A stretch of DNA of 64,000 nucleotides from positions 1,054,001 through 1,118,000 of the forward strand of contig JACSYO010001698.1 in NCBI GenBank assembly GCA_016806645.1, read 5' to 3'. Below are positions 48,108-60,892 of this stretch, piece after piece. How positions within the stretch are numbered: position 1 is the first letter of the stretch; each line of letters starts with the position of its first letter. A program made the position numbers and the translations under genes. The notes below the pieces were generated by a model. That model made no database searches. It was not told where the DNA came from and saw only the letters and a program-made list of their open reading frames with translations. The stretch is from Ophiodon elongatus (taxonomy: Eukaryota; Chordata; Actinopteri; Perciformes; Hexagrammidae).

Positions 48108-51100
48108 TCACATGTACGTGATGTAGTTTTCAGGTATGAGGCCTGTTCTTCGGTTGTACGTCGCCTGAAGCCAACCTGGTTCCACAGACGGGTACACTGC
48201 AGACACAAACAACTCAAGTCAGCAAGTCAAAACAAACCAATTAATTAATTAACCAATTTACATCTTATATATAATAACTCACACTAACACCTGTAATCTA
48301 AACCCACACACAACTTCTAAGCCCATGTTAGACTTGAGTTAACTGAGTTTCCTGCTGGTTGTGTTAGGATAGCACAGATGTACTATGATCTGTACGCTCC
48401 CTGAAGGAACAACCTACATAAACAGTAAACTGCTGGATCATAAATATAAAACCCTGTTGAACAGCCGGGCATTATTCAATTCCACAAACCTTTATATCAA
48501 ATTCTAATCCAGATCATGAAGTTTCCAAACACAAAAGTCATTTCAAAATGAATTACAGGATAATGAGTTAAAATAAAGCCCGACCCAACTAACAGAAAAC
48601 CGTTTTGTATTCAGTTTGTGATGAATGCAATCCTTGGAACAAGTCGATTAACATCTGCGTTGCATTATTATGAAGTGGGTGAAAAGGGTCTATCTAACTT
48701 TCAAGTCATTTGAGATTTTGAGAGAAACACTGACAGTTAAGAAACAACAGTGATTACAAGAGGTTACTCTAAGGGAGTAAATCAGCGAAGCATAAGCATT
48801 ACATGGAGAATGATCTTCAGATTACATTTAAGGGTAAATCTAAATATGTTTTTGAACACCTGGTACCCCATTTAGACCAAAGTCATTTAAATTAGCCGTG
48901 TAAATGCAGAGACGCATGTATCCGATGTCACTATACAAATTACAAATCCAGCTTCAGATCACATGTTAATACCAGGTGTAAATGAGGCCAAAGTTTCCTC
49001 AGGAAATGAAACCTGTGAGTTTTTCTCCTACCATTTGAGAACAGCGCCCCCTGTGGAAAACTGAGCTCATGGCTGTGCTCTGCCTCGCAGGAGTAAAGAG
49101 CTTTTGCATCCCTAGGACAAAGAGATATTTAGGAAGTGAGTTAAGGAGGATTTATTTTATCAATATATGTTTTACTTGACAGCTTCAAGACAAGAAAGGG
49201 GTTGATCCTCAAACAAGGTCAAAATCAACATACCTTCCTGAAGAACATACGTCTAAAGCTGAGGAGAATACTGAACTCTCACGCTGCGGGAGTCTGACCG
49301 ATAATCTGTAACACACAAACACAAAATTAGCTCTGCGCACAATTCCCAGGATCACTTCATAAAACACAAATCACAGTTGACAGTCGTAGAGAAAAGCCCT
49401 TTGAAGTTAATCCAAACACAGCGTGATTCATAGGGATGACTGATTTGTGTTTACATTATAATATCAATTTAACTTTTTTTGAAAAATGTTTTGACTTCTT
49501 AAAGTTTAAAATGTGACCTTTCCTTACAGTATCCCTCTTCGTTCAAACAGTTGTTCTCTCCTGGGATAAACTATCCAATGAGATCTACATGTCTTTTTCT
49601 TCTCAGAGCACAGATCAAAGGTTGGTCTGTATGACCAGAGGACCTTAATGTCTGAGATGTAGAGATATATTTTACAGACACTCACACTGATCCAGGTCTC
49701 TGGTAACCGTTGCTGGATGTAGCGGCTGCAGAGTGTTTCGTGGTCAGATCGGAGCCGCAGCGGGTATGTGAAGGTTTACGCTTGTGTGTTGCCTCTTGTG
49801 GGTCCAGCGACATGAGACTCCGTACCGATCCATGACAGCTTTTGTAATCTGCGATGGAGACACAAGAAATTAGAACCGAAGATAAACAGGGAGGTGACAG
49901 ATGCTTCTCACCGTCATCACACATGATCCCACAGAGATGTACGCACCCTCAGAAATGTGCAGGGAGGTCAGCGAGGAAGATGTGGAAAGCTGGTAGGGGA
50001 ATAATGAAGAGGAGGAGGAAGAGGAGGAAGAGGCCGTCATGTAAGTTTTTCTGTGCTGCCGAGAAGGAGAGGTAGTCACTTTGGTTTCCGTGACAGTAGA
50101 GGAGGCGCTGGATGCATTTCTTTGATCGACTGAATGAGAGCTCTTCAGAGAGGAGGCAGACGACGCTCTCTGAAGAGGTCGACCCTCCTTGAGAGAGGAG
50201 GCGCGCTCCACTGAAGAGTGCTGGATGGAGGCAGGGGATGAGGAGGCTACGGAAGGACATCGGGACTCTTTTACAGATGACAAGGAGGCAGTCGAGTTTC
50301 CTTTGACAGACAGACTCCTCTCTGTGGAGCGTAAAGAGGACACGGAGGAAGTCTGCTGGGCCGGAGTGAGTTGGGAGGAAGTGCGGGACGAGGAAGGCGT
50401 AAGGTGAGGGGAGGCCGTGACGTCTGTCGGGTGTTTCTCATCCGTCCCGTTTGAGGAGTTGTGGGACGGCGAGCAGGAGGAAGCCGCATGAGGAGACACC
50501 GGTGCTGTGGAGGACGAGTCGGGTTCGGCAGCAGGAGAGGACGGAGGAGAGGTCTGAGACAATCCGTTCTTCTCAGAGGAATGTGAGGACAGAGACTCTT
50601 GGCTGCCCATCGGAGTCGTGCTGGGGCTGCTACTGAAGGTGTCACCTTGAGGGAGAAATGGAAACAAGTCACATAATAGAGAGACTGAATGACAATGATT
50701 AGTCCGTCCCACTGCTATTTTATTAGCACATTAACTGATTTGTGTACATGTTACAGTCAAGCAGTCAAATCTGAGGGGTCATGAGATGATTAACTAAATT
50801 ATTCTACTCAAACTAGTAGTCATGTTTTTGATTATTCTCTAATATATATATTTTTTTATAAAATATCGGATCATTTTAACTCTTTAGGCCGTTAACAGTT
50901 TTCTAAATGAAAGTCTTTGGTGGAACTACTACCAACTTATAGACATCTTTTTGCGAGACATCTTTTTTGTGAAGGGTCACAATTCAAAAAGCCTGATTAT
51001 GTAACAATAATAAAAGTGTGTTGTATTCGTAACTGTCAAATAAATGTTGTGGAGTAACTGTCATGAGTGACTGGATAAAGGAGCTGTGAGCTGCAGAGAG

Positions 51101-51556
51101 ACTCACTGTCGTTGTCTGCCAGGCAGAGGGCCGGAGGATAGAGGCGGGCCTTCCTCTTTCCAGACGACAGACAGATGACCTTGTTCCTCCGAGGAGTCGA
51201 CCGAGAGGATGGAGGCTGAGGTAACGGCACCGACAGGTCTGGGGTCTCACCAAATATCTGAGAACATACATTTCTGTTAGGTGTGTGTATGTGTGTGTAT
51301 GTGTGTGTTTGTGTGTATGTATATCTGTGTATCTTTGTATTTGTAAGCGTACCTTGTGGTGGTTTTCAATGATAATCTCCACCACAATATTTTGAAACTT
51401 GATGTTCATCATGGCGGCCACCGTCTCCTCCTGCGACCTCATCAATGTGGGGCCAAAGATCATTCCCAAGTTGGACACAGTCATCAGGTTCTGGTCACTG
51501 TGAGAGGACACCCTGCGCGCACACGCACACGCACACACACACACACACGCACACGC

Positions 51557-51611
<55 letters not shown>

Positions 51612-54600
51612 GATACATGTGATGACCATCATGTACATTTATCACACATCATATCGCAAAGAAATAAGAGAAAAGGAGTTTAAATAATAAACCGTAAAAA
51701 ACAAGACAAATTTTAATTGGCAAAATACATCTCAAATCAATTGCAACCCAACTTTCAGTACATTTACTCCCGCTAGCTTAGCTATCAGCATACCTCAATA
51801 TTAATATATTTGCAATCATAGTTATTTGTGATTTTTTTTTGAGCAAATAAACATTCATTTCAACTGCAATCCATAGAAATATTCACAGATTTGCAGTTTG
51901 GAATACCTTATCTGGTCAGCAATCATTTCATGAATACATTTTACTCCAAACCAATGTTTAATATGTTACCATACTTTCAGACAAATCAATTGCCTGACGT
52001 CTATGATGAGTGACGATGACGGTCTTGTCTAATTGTTTGACAGAATATTAGAAATATGAAGATATCTCTGCAAATGCCCCCCCGGCTAAAAGATTATTTC
52101 CACAAGTCTAGGAAAATATGACTATATGAATAATATGAATAAGATGCTCTCAAAGCAACCAAAGGGGCATTTTCTAAGCATTGAACAAATAAAAGAACAG
52201 TATGTGTTACATACTTGTGAAGGTGGTTGGTTAGGATGTCCAACATAGCTCTGTTTTTTTCTGGTAGTTTGTGTACAAGAGCATGAATTGCTCTCACTCT
52301 ATACTTCTGGTTGTCATACTCTGTGAAGCAAGGAAAGAGCACAGAGGGAGGGATATGCTTTAGAGGTGAGAGGGTGACTTAATGTGCTTCTGTTTACATG
52401 ATATACAATGTATGAGGCAGTGAATTCAGTACAAACACGATGTAAATAACCACAGATTGTGTTTGTCACACTCTGTGTTCTTGGTGTTGGAAAAGAGGCA
52501 GTAAGGGCTCTTACTTGCAGCCTTAATGAATTCTTTATGCAGTCTGTAGGTCAGTACAGGTTCGGCCAGACACCTGCACACACATAAGAAATCATGAATT
52601 CATAATTCATGAGAAGTGTTATTCAAAAACTGTGTACTGTATCTTACCTGAAATAATTCTTTAGACCGCTGGTGATGGTCTTGTTGTCCCAGGCATCTGC
52701 ATCCAGCTGCATGTCAGTGGGAGCTGTGGATGCTAGAGGAAAGTAGATAATACATTATTTATCTGTAGCAGTGGGTGTTTATTGCACAAGCTATTCGCTG
52801 TGCTTGAATAAATCTCCCCCATACAGGAAAATAACATTGTGCAGAGGAAAGCAGCGTGTTTCTTACCAAACACACTCGTCATCAACCGCTGCACTTTGGA
52901 GTTGACTCCCCCGGTCCTGTACAGTCCCAGGGTGGTAATGCCTACACACACATAACACACAAATATGTTTTTACCAAACTTGATAAATCAACAATGCGAA
53001 ACATAAATACTCATTGGAATTATTTTTCTCATATGAACATTTCAAGGAGGAATACCTCTTGTTTCAATCAGCTCAATACACTTCTTAACAAAGTTGAAGC
53101 CTGCCTTGTTGAGAAATGCTGTAAAAAAAACAACATTTTTATCTTAATATTTGATACATTGCAAGACATACTAATAGATGTTAATAAATTAAATATTTTG
53201 AATTAAATCAAGAACAGTATAAATTGGGATACTTACTCTCTTCCTTTTTACTGAGTAAAGAAGGCAGAGTGTAAATCTGAACAAAGGCAGAAAACATGTT
53301 GACGCATGTGTTAGTATGACAGTGTGACAATTCACACATCATTTGTATAATATATTTAAGGGTGAAGTTATTCATACAGGTTCTTTTCCATCCATTGCCT
53401 CCATCCACAGCCGCCTGTTTGCCTCAGAGAGTGCTTGCAGGGTGATGACGCTATGTCTGCAGAGAAAGAGATCATTTTATCTACCCACAATCCAACAGCA
53501 GCCACATTTCAATGTATTTATCACACAGACAGTCGTTATGCCCACACACAGTCTCTGCGTTATTTTCCCCCTCTCACCTTTCCACCACCTCGATGTCAAA
53601 GCAGAAGCGTTTATCGATTGACTCCGTCTTCCTTCTGACACAAGAGCGCAGCTTGAACATCTCAGGTGTACCGTTCACCATGCCGTTCTGTGATCAGACG
53701 TTACATTACATTTCATTTAGCAGAGAGATGTGTTCGCAATATGCAATTCACACGTGGTCTTGTAAGGACTCACACAAAGTGTGGGCTTTTCATATTGTAG
53801 CATCAAAACAGTGTTGCTTCCCAATTTATTGTTTTTTCATATTTTAACATCTCAACACTATACTTCCTACTACAAAACATCATAAAAATGTACTTACAAA
53901 AACTTGGCACTTGCTTGAGGTTAGTAATCCAAGTCTATTTCGTCAAAGTTGCATAAATAGCTACTTAACACAATACTGCAGTTTGCAGAGAGTTTTGAAA
54001 ACGTTTTTTTCTGGTGCATTTAAGTACTTGTGGGAAGCTGCTAAACAGAATTGTGTTACCTGCTAAGAACAACAGTACCATATGTTACAATTACCGCAGG
54101 GTTTTAATGCTTGTAAATGGAGGAAAACACATTTACTTGTGGTTATTCATCCGTGCTTCCAGCTCACCTGTCTGCTGGCTGGTCTGGCCTCTGTGTTGCT
54201 CATGGTGAACATCTTGGAGCTTTTTTCATAAGTACAGTAGTATCTGGTCCACACACTGCCCAAGGGACCTAAAATACACAACAGACATTCATGCAGGTGC
54301 AATTGTGTGTGTTTTAACAGACTAAAGTCGTTCTTCACAGCATAAGTGAGAGAGAGAGAAAGAGAGAGAGAGGAGAAATGAGAAAATGTGTTTTTGTGTT
54401 GCTCACGTTTCTCCTGTATATACAGGTATCCCTCCATGGTAAAGCAACTGGGGGCTTTGAAGTCTTCTTCTGCAGACCGGATCCTTTTCATCAGCCTCTC
54501 AACCTCAGCACGCGTACTTTCAAAGTTATTGCGAGCCTTATCAAAATACATCACAAATATTTATATGAAACATAAAATCTTTGAAAGAGTCTGAACATAA

Positions 54601-57600
54601 TGGATTCAGGACTGCACAATAGGCTCCTGGTCAGTTTAAGTAGTTTCAACATGCAAGGAGTACCAGGGGTGTAAGGTAATACCCAATGCATCCAAAACTG
54701 ACTTTCACATCTCTCTAAATGGCAGCTCAGACCCAAACAAACAAGTGATATTAGGTCCAGGTTTGGCTGACATGCTTGCAGTAAACATACACACTTACAT
54801 TCTGTAGGTTGAACTGAAGCTGCTGCTTGTAGGGTTCAAACTCACTGGCCAGCTCGTAACCCTCATGGTAGAACGTAAACAAACCCTGCAGGAAGGCTAG
54901 TAACTGAAGATCAGAGGGAGAAATACGCAGGAAAACTGTTAGCTGGGGGCTTGGGAGTGTAGAGTACAAGGAGGAGATTACAAAAGTATGAGTGTCTGTC
55001 ATCTGCTCAATCAATCGAGATTGCTACAGGAGAAAAAAAACTACACAACAAAGAGTTTCCCTCTCTGTCAGGCAGAAGAGATCTCCATGCAGGAAGTGCT
55101 TCTACAGCAACAGGAAGTGGGCTTTACTGATATCTATCATTAAAATGTTTTTATCACCGGCCATACAGTGTGTGTAATGTGTGTTTTTCAGAACCTGGCT
55201 TAGCTGTGTTTCCATAATCATGTCTGCATGCACACTCACTGATACTGGCCTTTTTGGCTGCAATTATGACTTCATGTTGACCTCATTGTTTACATGCAGC
55301 ACACAATAGACTCATCAGTCATATTTTCCTGTGATGAAACATTGTGTATGGTGTTTACCCTCCACTGGTCCGAGATGCGAAGGCCCAGCAGCATGGGTAA
55401 TTTGTTCTAAAGTTGCACATAAGCAGGATCATAGTGTATGTAAGTGATCTCACCGGCTCCACAAATTCAAACTTCTTTCTCTCCTGCACTTCTTGGATCT
55501 TGAAGACATACTGCAGCGATGCATCATAAAACACCTGCCTGTCCTTACTCATCTGTGAATCAGCCTGCAACAAGAACAAAAACAGCACCAATATAATAAT
55601 TTTTGTTACCTAACACATGTTGGAGGAACTGTACGTTTTTCGGAGTCTAACGATTTACCTCGTGTAGCTGTGATTCCTTCTTTTTAGAGGACAAGCTGAG
55701 GTGTTTCTCTAGAACAGAGTAGTACCTTTCTGTCTCCTTGTCAAACTGCTTCTTTCCCTCCTAAAGGACACAAGGATGTAAAGAGGACATTAGCAATAAA
55801 TAAAAGCAAACTTGTGAATGTTTACATCTGCTCATAAATGTTCTTAAATTCACTTTCTTACATAAAACAGAGTTTCACACTTGATTATATATGTCACTTT
55901 CCCCAGTCCTTTACGTCTCAATCACGTGAAGGTCTATCATTTTTCAATACAAGTGGTAAAAATAATATGTTTTATGATACTTTATGATTATTTTTTTGTG
56001 CATTAATTCCTCAAAAGCATTCATATTTATTGTTTTTGGAACACATGCAGCCATACGAGAACTTAATAGTTAAATTAAACTAGATTAAGAAATTAGAAAA
56101 GAAATAAGAATTCAGAATAACTAGCGAACATGTTATTCAACTGATCAAACAAATAGGTAAATATTGAATGAATTTGAATAGATATCCAATGCTAGTTTTC
56201 AGTACATGACAGTCTACTCTAACCAGTCCAACTACCTAATGAGTAAATAAATAAAACAAAATTTTAGCTAAATGCTAATATCGGTAACATACTCATAATG
56301 TCAATGCTGACATGATTATGTTAAGAAGGTATCATATTTGCCATGTTCAACATCCTAATTGAGCCTGCTAGCATGCTAACATTTGATAAGTATTGGGACC
56401 TTGAATATCCATTCAATGATTAATATATAGATATTAAACTTTGAACGACAGATGTCAAACACATGTTCAAAGGTTAAGGGATCACTAAAGTCAATAAGAT
56501 GTATCCTGTCGGGACCATTAATGTCTGCACCAATTATTGTCAACATATTTCAATCTGGACCACAGTCATTGTCCGACCCACTGACGGCATTACTCTAGCT
56601 CAAAATACCAGAATATGTGAGGCCAGAGTAAGGTTGCTACCATTAACAATCTCAATAAAGAGACCCTGCCAAAATATTTCGGACGACATCTATTTTCAAA
56701 AACAGCTGCAGCTCCAAACTCCACATGTCCAACCACTCTTTCTGGCTCAACAACATCAGTTTGAGGTTGTGCTGCTCACACACTCCTGCTACATTCTACA
56801 GGCTGCGGAGTCGCTTCGATCAACACCGAGAAATGAGTTGTGATTTCACTTTCAGGGTTAGTCAGAGCCGTGACCAGTTCTATTTTTCCAAACCCAGTCT
56901 ACTGCATGCCACTGCTAACTTTGGTCTGAGAGAGCGCAAAGAGAAAATAATTAGACAAACTGAATTATAAGACCAGAGACAGCTGCTGAAACCAGACACC
57001 AGACCCACTTTGTGTTTATACTGTCTCACTGAGTTCAACTATCTCTCTGTCTGTGACGCGCTCCCTGGCTTCCCCCCCCAGTGTCCGTTCCCATGACCTT
57101 GTTACTGACACTGGACTGTGTTCCAGCGTTTGTCCGAACAAATTGGATTCTCTGACCACTGACTGGGAGGCTGACTGGGACCAGACCAGAGCAGGATGAT
57201 CTGTCTGATCACCACCTTCAGTGTTAGATAACTAACGAACACGGCCTGCTTAATTAACTCAGCCTCACATATTGGCCTTTTCAAAACCTCAGCAGATACA
57301 GTGTGAAGTTTTGAATATCACCTGTGAGGAAAAGCAAAAGTTAACTGGTTAAGTTACTTTGTGTTAATAATCTAATCAGTTTAGTTAGCCTTCGATTCTA
57401 ACAACAGCAGAAGTACCTTTACAGCTCCAATCTGCTCCTTACGAAATCTCTCGAGCGGTGAGATCAACACGTCATCGGCATTCTGGATCTGAGTGAGGGA
57501 AACACACAACATGCAGCTCAGTGTGTCATAACAGTAAATTATAATAAACACCGGCAAAAACAGTGATGACTTGAGTGTCTCTTTTGGGACAATTTTCTGC

Positions 57601-59185
57601 GTAAGAGACAAATGTCTTGACATTTCTGCTTCATTTGAGAGATGTTGATACGGACCACTGATACGCTTTCCTGACGACGCTGTCATTCGGATCTCACTCT
57701 CTCATACGGCGTCAACTGTGGCGCCGTATGAGAGCAGTGCAGAGCGCAGCAGTGAGCTTGTCAGTGGGGCACGCTTTCCTGTATGAACATGCACTAAAAC
57801 CACTTGCAGCCGGCCCGGCTATGTCAACAAAGCAATGAGAAGCTCGGATAACAACACAACACAGAGAGCAACTTCATTCTCTGCTCAGGTAGACGTAACT
57901 CCACTATATCTTTGCGTGGCAATTAGTTGTTTGATGCTATATTAATGCTCTGAATGTCTTATACTGCTCCTTGAATGTATCACAAACTTTACAAATATGT
58001 TGTATATAAATATTTGTGCGAGGGAAAAGGGTTCAAACTGAAACAGCCACTCTCAGGATTTATTTTTCTCTCAATTCCTGTATCGCACATGGTTTATTTA
58101 CTTACTATGTGTACATATCTATAATATCATCGCAACACGCTGCACAAACCTCAGTTGCAATCAGTTTATGAGCAAGTTATGAGCGGCTTATCCAACATTA
58201 TGAGCATGATCACGGAGTATTTGATGGACTTTGCTCCAGGTTATTGTCCAAGTCATGGAAAGCCACGCTGAGGCTTTGGCTGCATTTAGGCACGGTGTAG
58301 TGCCAGCAACGCTAACATGCTGATGCAAAGAAGGTACAATGTTTACCATGTTTACCAGATTCAGATGTTCAGATTCAATATGACAATATTGCCAAAGCAT
58401 CAAGTAATAATGAGTTATAATGAAAAAGAACAAGGTCAAATTCATGAACTAATAAATCAGCAATTAGTTTAACATGTTAGCATGCTAATATTTGCTAATT
58501 ACAAAAAATACAATTGAGGCTGATGGAGATGTAATTAGTTAAGCAAATATTTACTTATAAACCTAAAGGCAAGATGATGCTGCAAGATGAAAATCCAGGG
58601 GATCACCAAAGCTATTACAACACATTCTCTGGCAACGACGGATTTATTAAAATAATTCCATCTGATGACATGTTCAAATTTCACCAGAAACCTAATATTT
58701 TTGCAGCGTGCCGTACAGTATGTATGAGAAACTTATAGTTGATGTTGAGACATGAGCAAAGAAGGCTGCAGAGCTGTTATCAGAGGTCTGGTGTTTGTAC
58801 AAAGTCTCGGCCCTCTTTAGTCATGGGTCTAAAGTCACTGTCACGTCTTGCTTTGTTCTGTCTAGTTGATTTAAGCAGTGGACTCTAAATAGCTTCCCAG
58901 CCCTGGATCATGACTTTACTTTCACTTCACTTCAGTTTAGTACCACGCCAAAACCCGAAGAAGAAAGGTCTCCTTTCTTTGTAAGGTCTCCTTTTTCACC
59001 ACATTCCAATATGTAGGATGAAACTGAACACTAAGAGACTGAAAAAAATGTAATAATAGTCCTTTCAGGTTGAACAGGTAGGTATTTCAGAGGAACCCAT
59101 TTGCTGGAATTGCCCTTTTACTCAATAATGATGGTATTAGTTGAGCTTCAGACCTATCTGCAGCATACAATTAAATTGCACACAC

Positions 59186-59278
<93 letters not shown>

Positions 59279-60773
59279 AAGAGAGCAGACAAACACACAA
59301 ACACACAGGACCCTTTTATGGACTTTCCCAGGCAGTCAGGCCTCTGCTAACAGTCTCACAGGGGAATTGGCAGAATAGGTTCCACATGGTTCTTCTGTAA
59401 CCAGACCATGCACACAGCCACAAAGCCACACACATACACACACACACAGACAGGGGGCTATGCATAAGGTAACATACTATGCACATACATTGCACATGTG
59501 TAGAGGTTTGCCTGCACACAGACTGTGCCAGACTCCACTCACTGCCACACAAAGCCCTCTGGTTGATGGAGGGTCTGTAAGTCAAAGATGTTTTTTCCGA
59601 ATCGCCACGGAGCACACACTGCCGCTGGAACAAAGTCCACAACAAATGTGTCACCCATACTTGTGTGAAAGTCAGATTTGGACAAGAGGCTTGAGGAAGT
59701 CAGCGTGGTGCCTAACAAAGACTGTAACTTTCAAACTGAAATCCGGGAAGCTATTCGTAACGACTTTGGTGATAACAATTTGATTTAGAAGGGGCTTTTG
59801 GTCTAACGGTGTATTCAGATCAGCATTGTCCTTCAGACCTAGACTGTATATAAGAATTGGACTTAGTCACCTTGATGCTAAGTACAACCTAACACTGAAT
59901 AAGGCAACCAAAATGGTTATAATTAACTTTCATGAACTGAAAACACACTGTGAACGGGTTAAAGTTGTGAGACAACCACAAGGTAGCCACGCCCTAAAGC
60001 ACACCCTGCTTTATCGTCTATTTTACTCTAAATGGGACCATAATTTACTAAATGAACATCATGTTGTATTGAATTAGACTTGAAACGTGTAATTGGGATC
60101 ATAAACTCCTGTTTACAATGTTTACTAAGGTAATAAATTATGTGAGAAGTAGGGTCATTTTCTCATAGGCTTGTATACAATCAGACTTTTTTTGCAACCA
60201 GAGGAATTGCCCTGTGCTGGCAATTAGAAAGAATGCAAGTTTAAGGCACTTCCGCATTGGCTTTACTAGTCAGACCCCGAGAAGCTGCCTACACAAGATG
60301 CAAGCAAGAAGCAAACTTTTCTGTGTAATTTCTTTCTAAAGCCCTTCAGAAGTCTGTTGTTTCTATTCCTAAACAAATATATATGAATCACAACCATTTT
60401 ATTATTTTATGAGAAGGATGGCGGACTAAGACAAAGAAAAAAATATTTAGTGATATCCATTCAAAGTTGTTGGTGGACTGTTTTTTAAATAAATAATAAT
60501 AAATAGACTAAGTATTTCTACAGAAAAAAAAGTTACACTTCTAAGTCTCATTAATTAATGAGAACAAAGCTTTATATTGTATAAATTACAATGGAACTCA
60601 TAGACTTAGTTGACCTATTTACTGAATACTACTTACCCTTCATTTAAAATGGCTTCTTTTTCAGGTCACAAGGACAACAGAATGTCCTCAATTTTTAAAC
60701 ATTTCTTACTTCTTACTTACTAATTTTTGAAAAAATGTACAGCATAAACCTGCATTCACTCTCTCTTTCACAA

Positions 60774-60806
<33 letters not shown>

Positions 60807-60817
60807 CACACACACAC

Positions 60818-60892
<75 letters not shown>

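Noticed and set aside
49688..49848. arhgap42 exon 21 ending two bases earlier at gtgtga
   Set aside because: That donor leaves phase 0, which puts stops in the next exon. The gtgagt donor two bases on gives phase 2 and reads through to the SH3 domain.
50271..50672. 133-codon Arg/Pro-rich minus-strand frame, and plus-strand frames at 50189-50636
   Set aside because: They are out-of-frame readings of the biased Ser-rich arhgap42 exon 20.
56499..56970. Two plus-strand frames of 114 and 81 codons
   Set aside because: They overlap a dispersed teleost repeat and adjoining intron sequence and show no protein motif.
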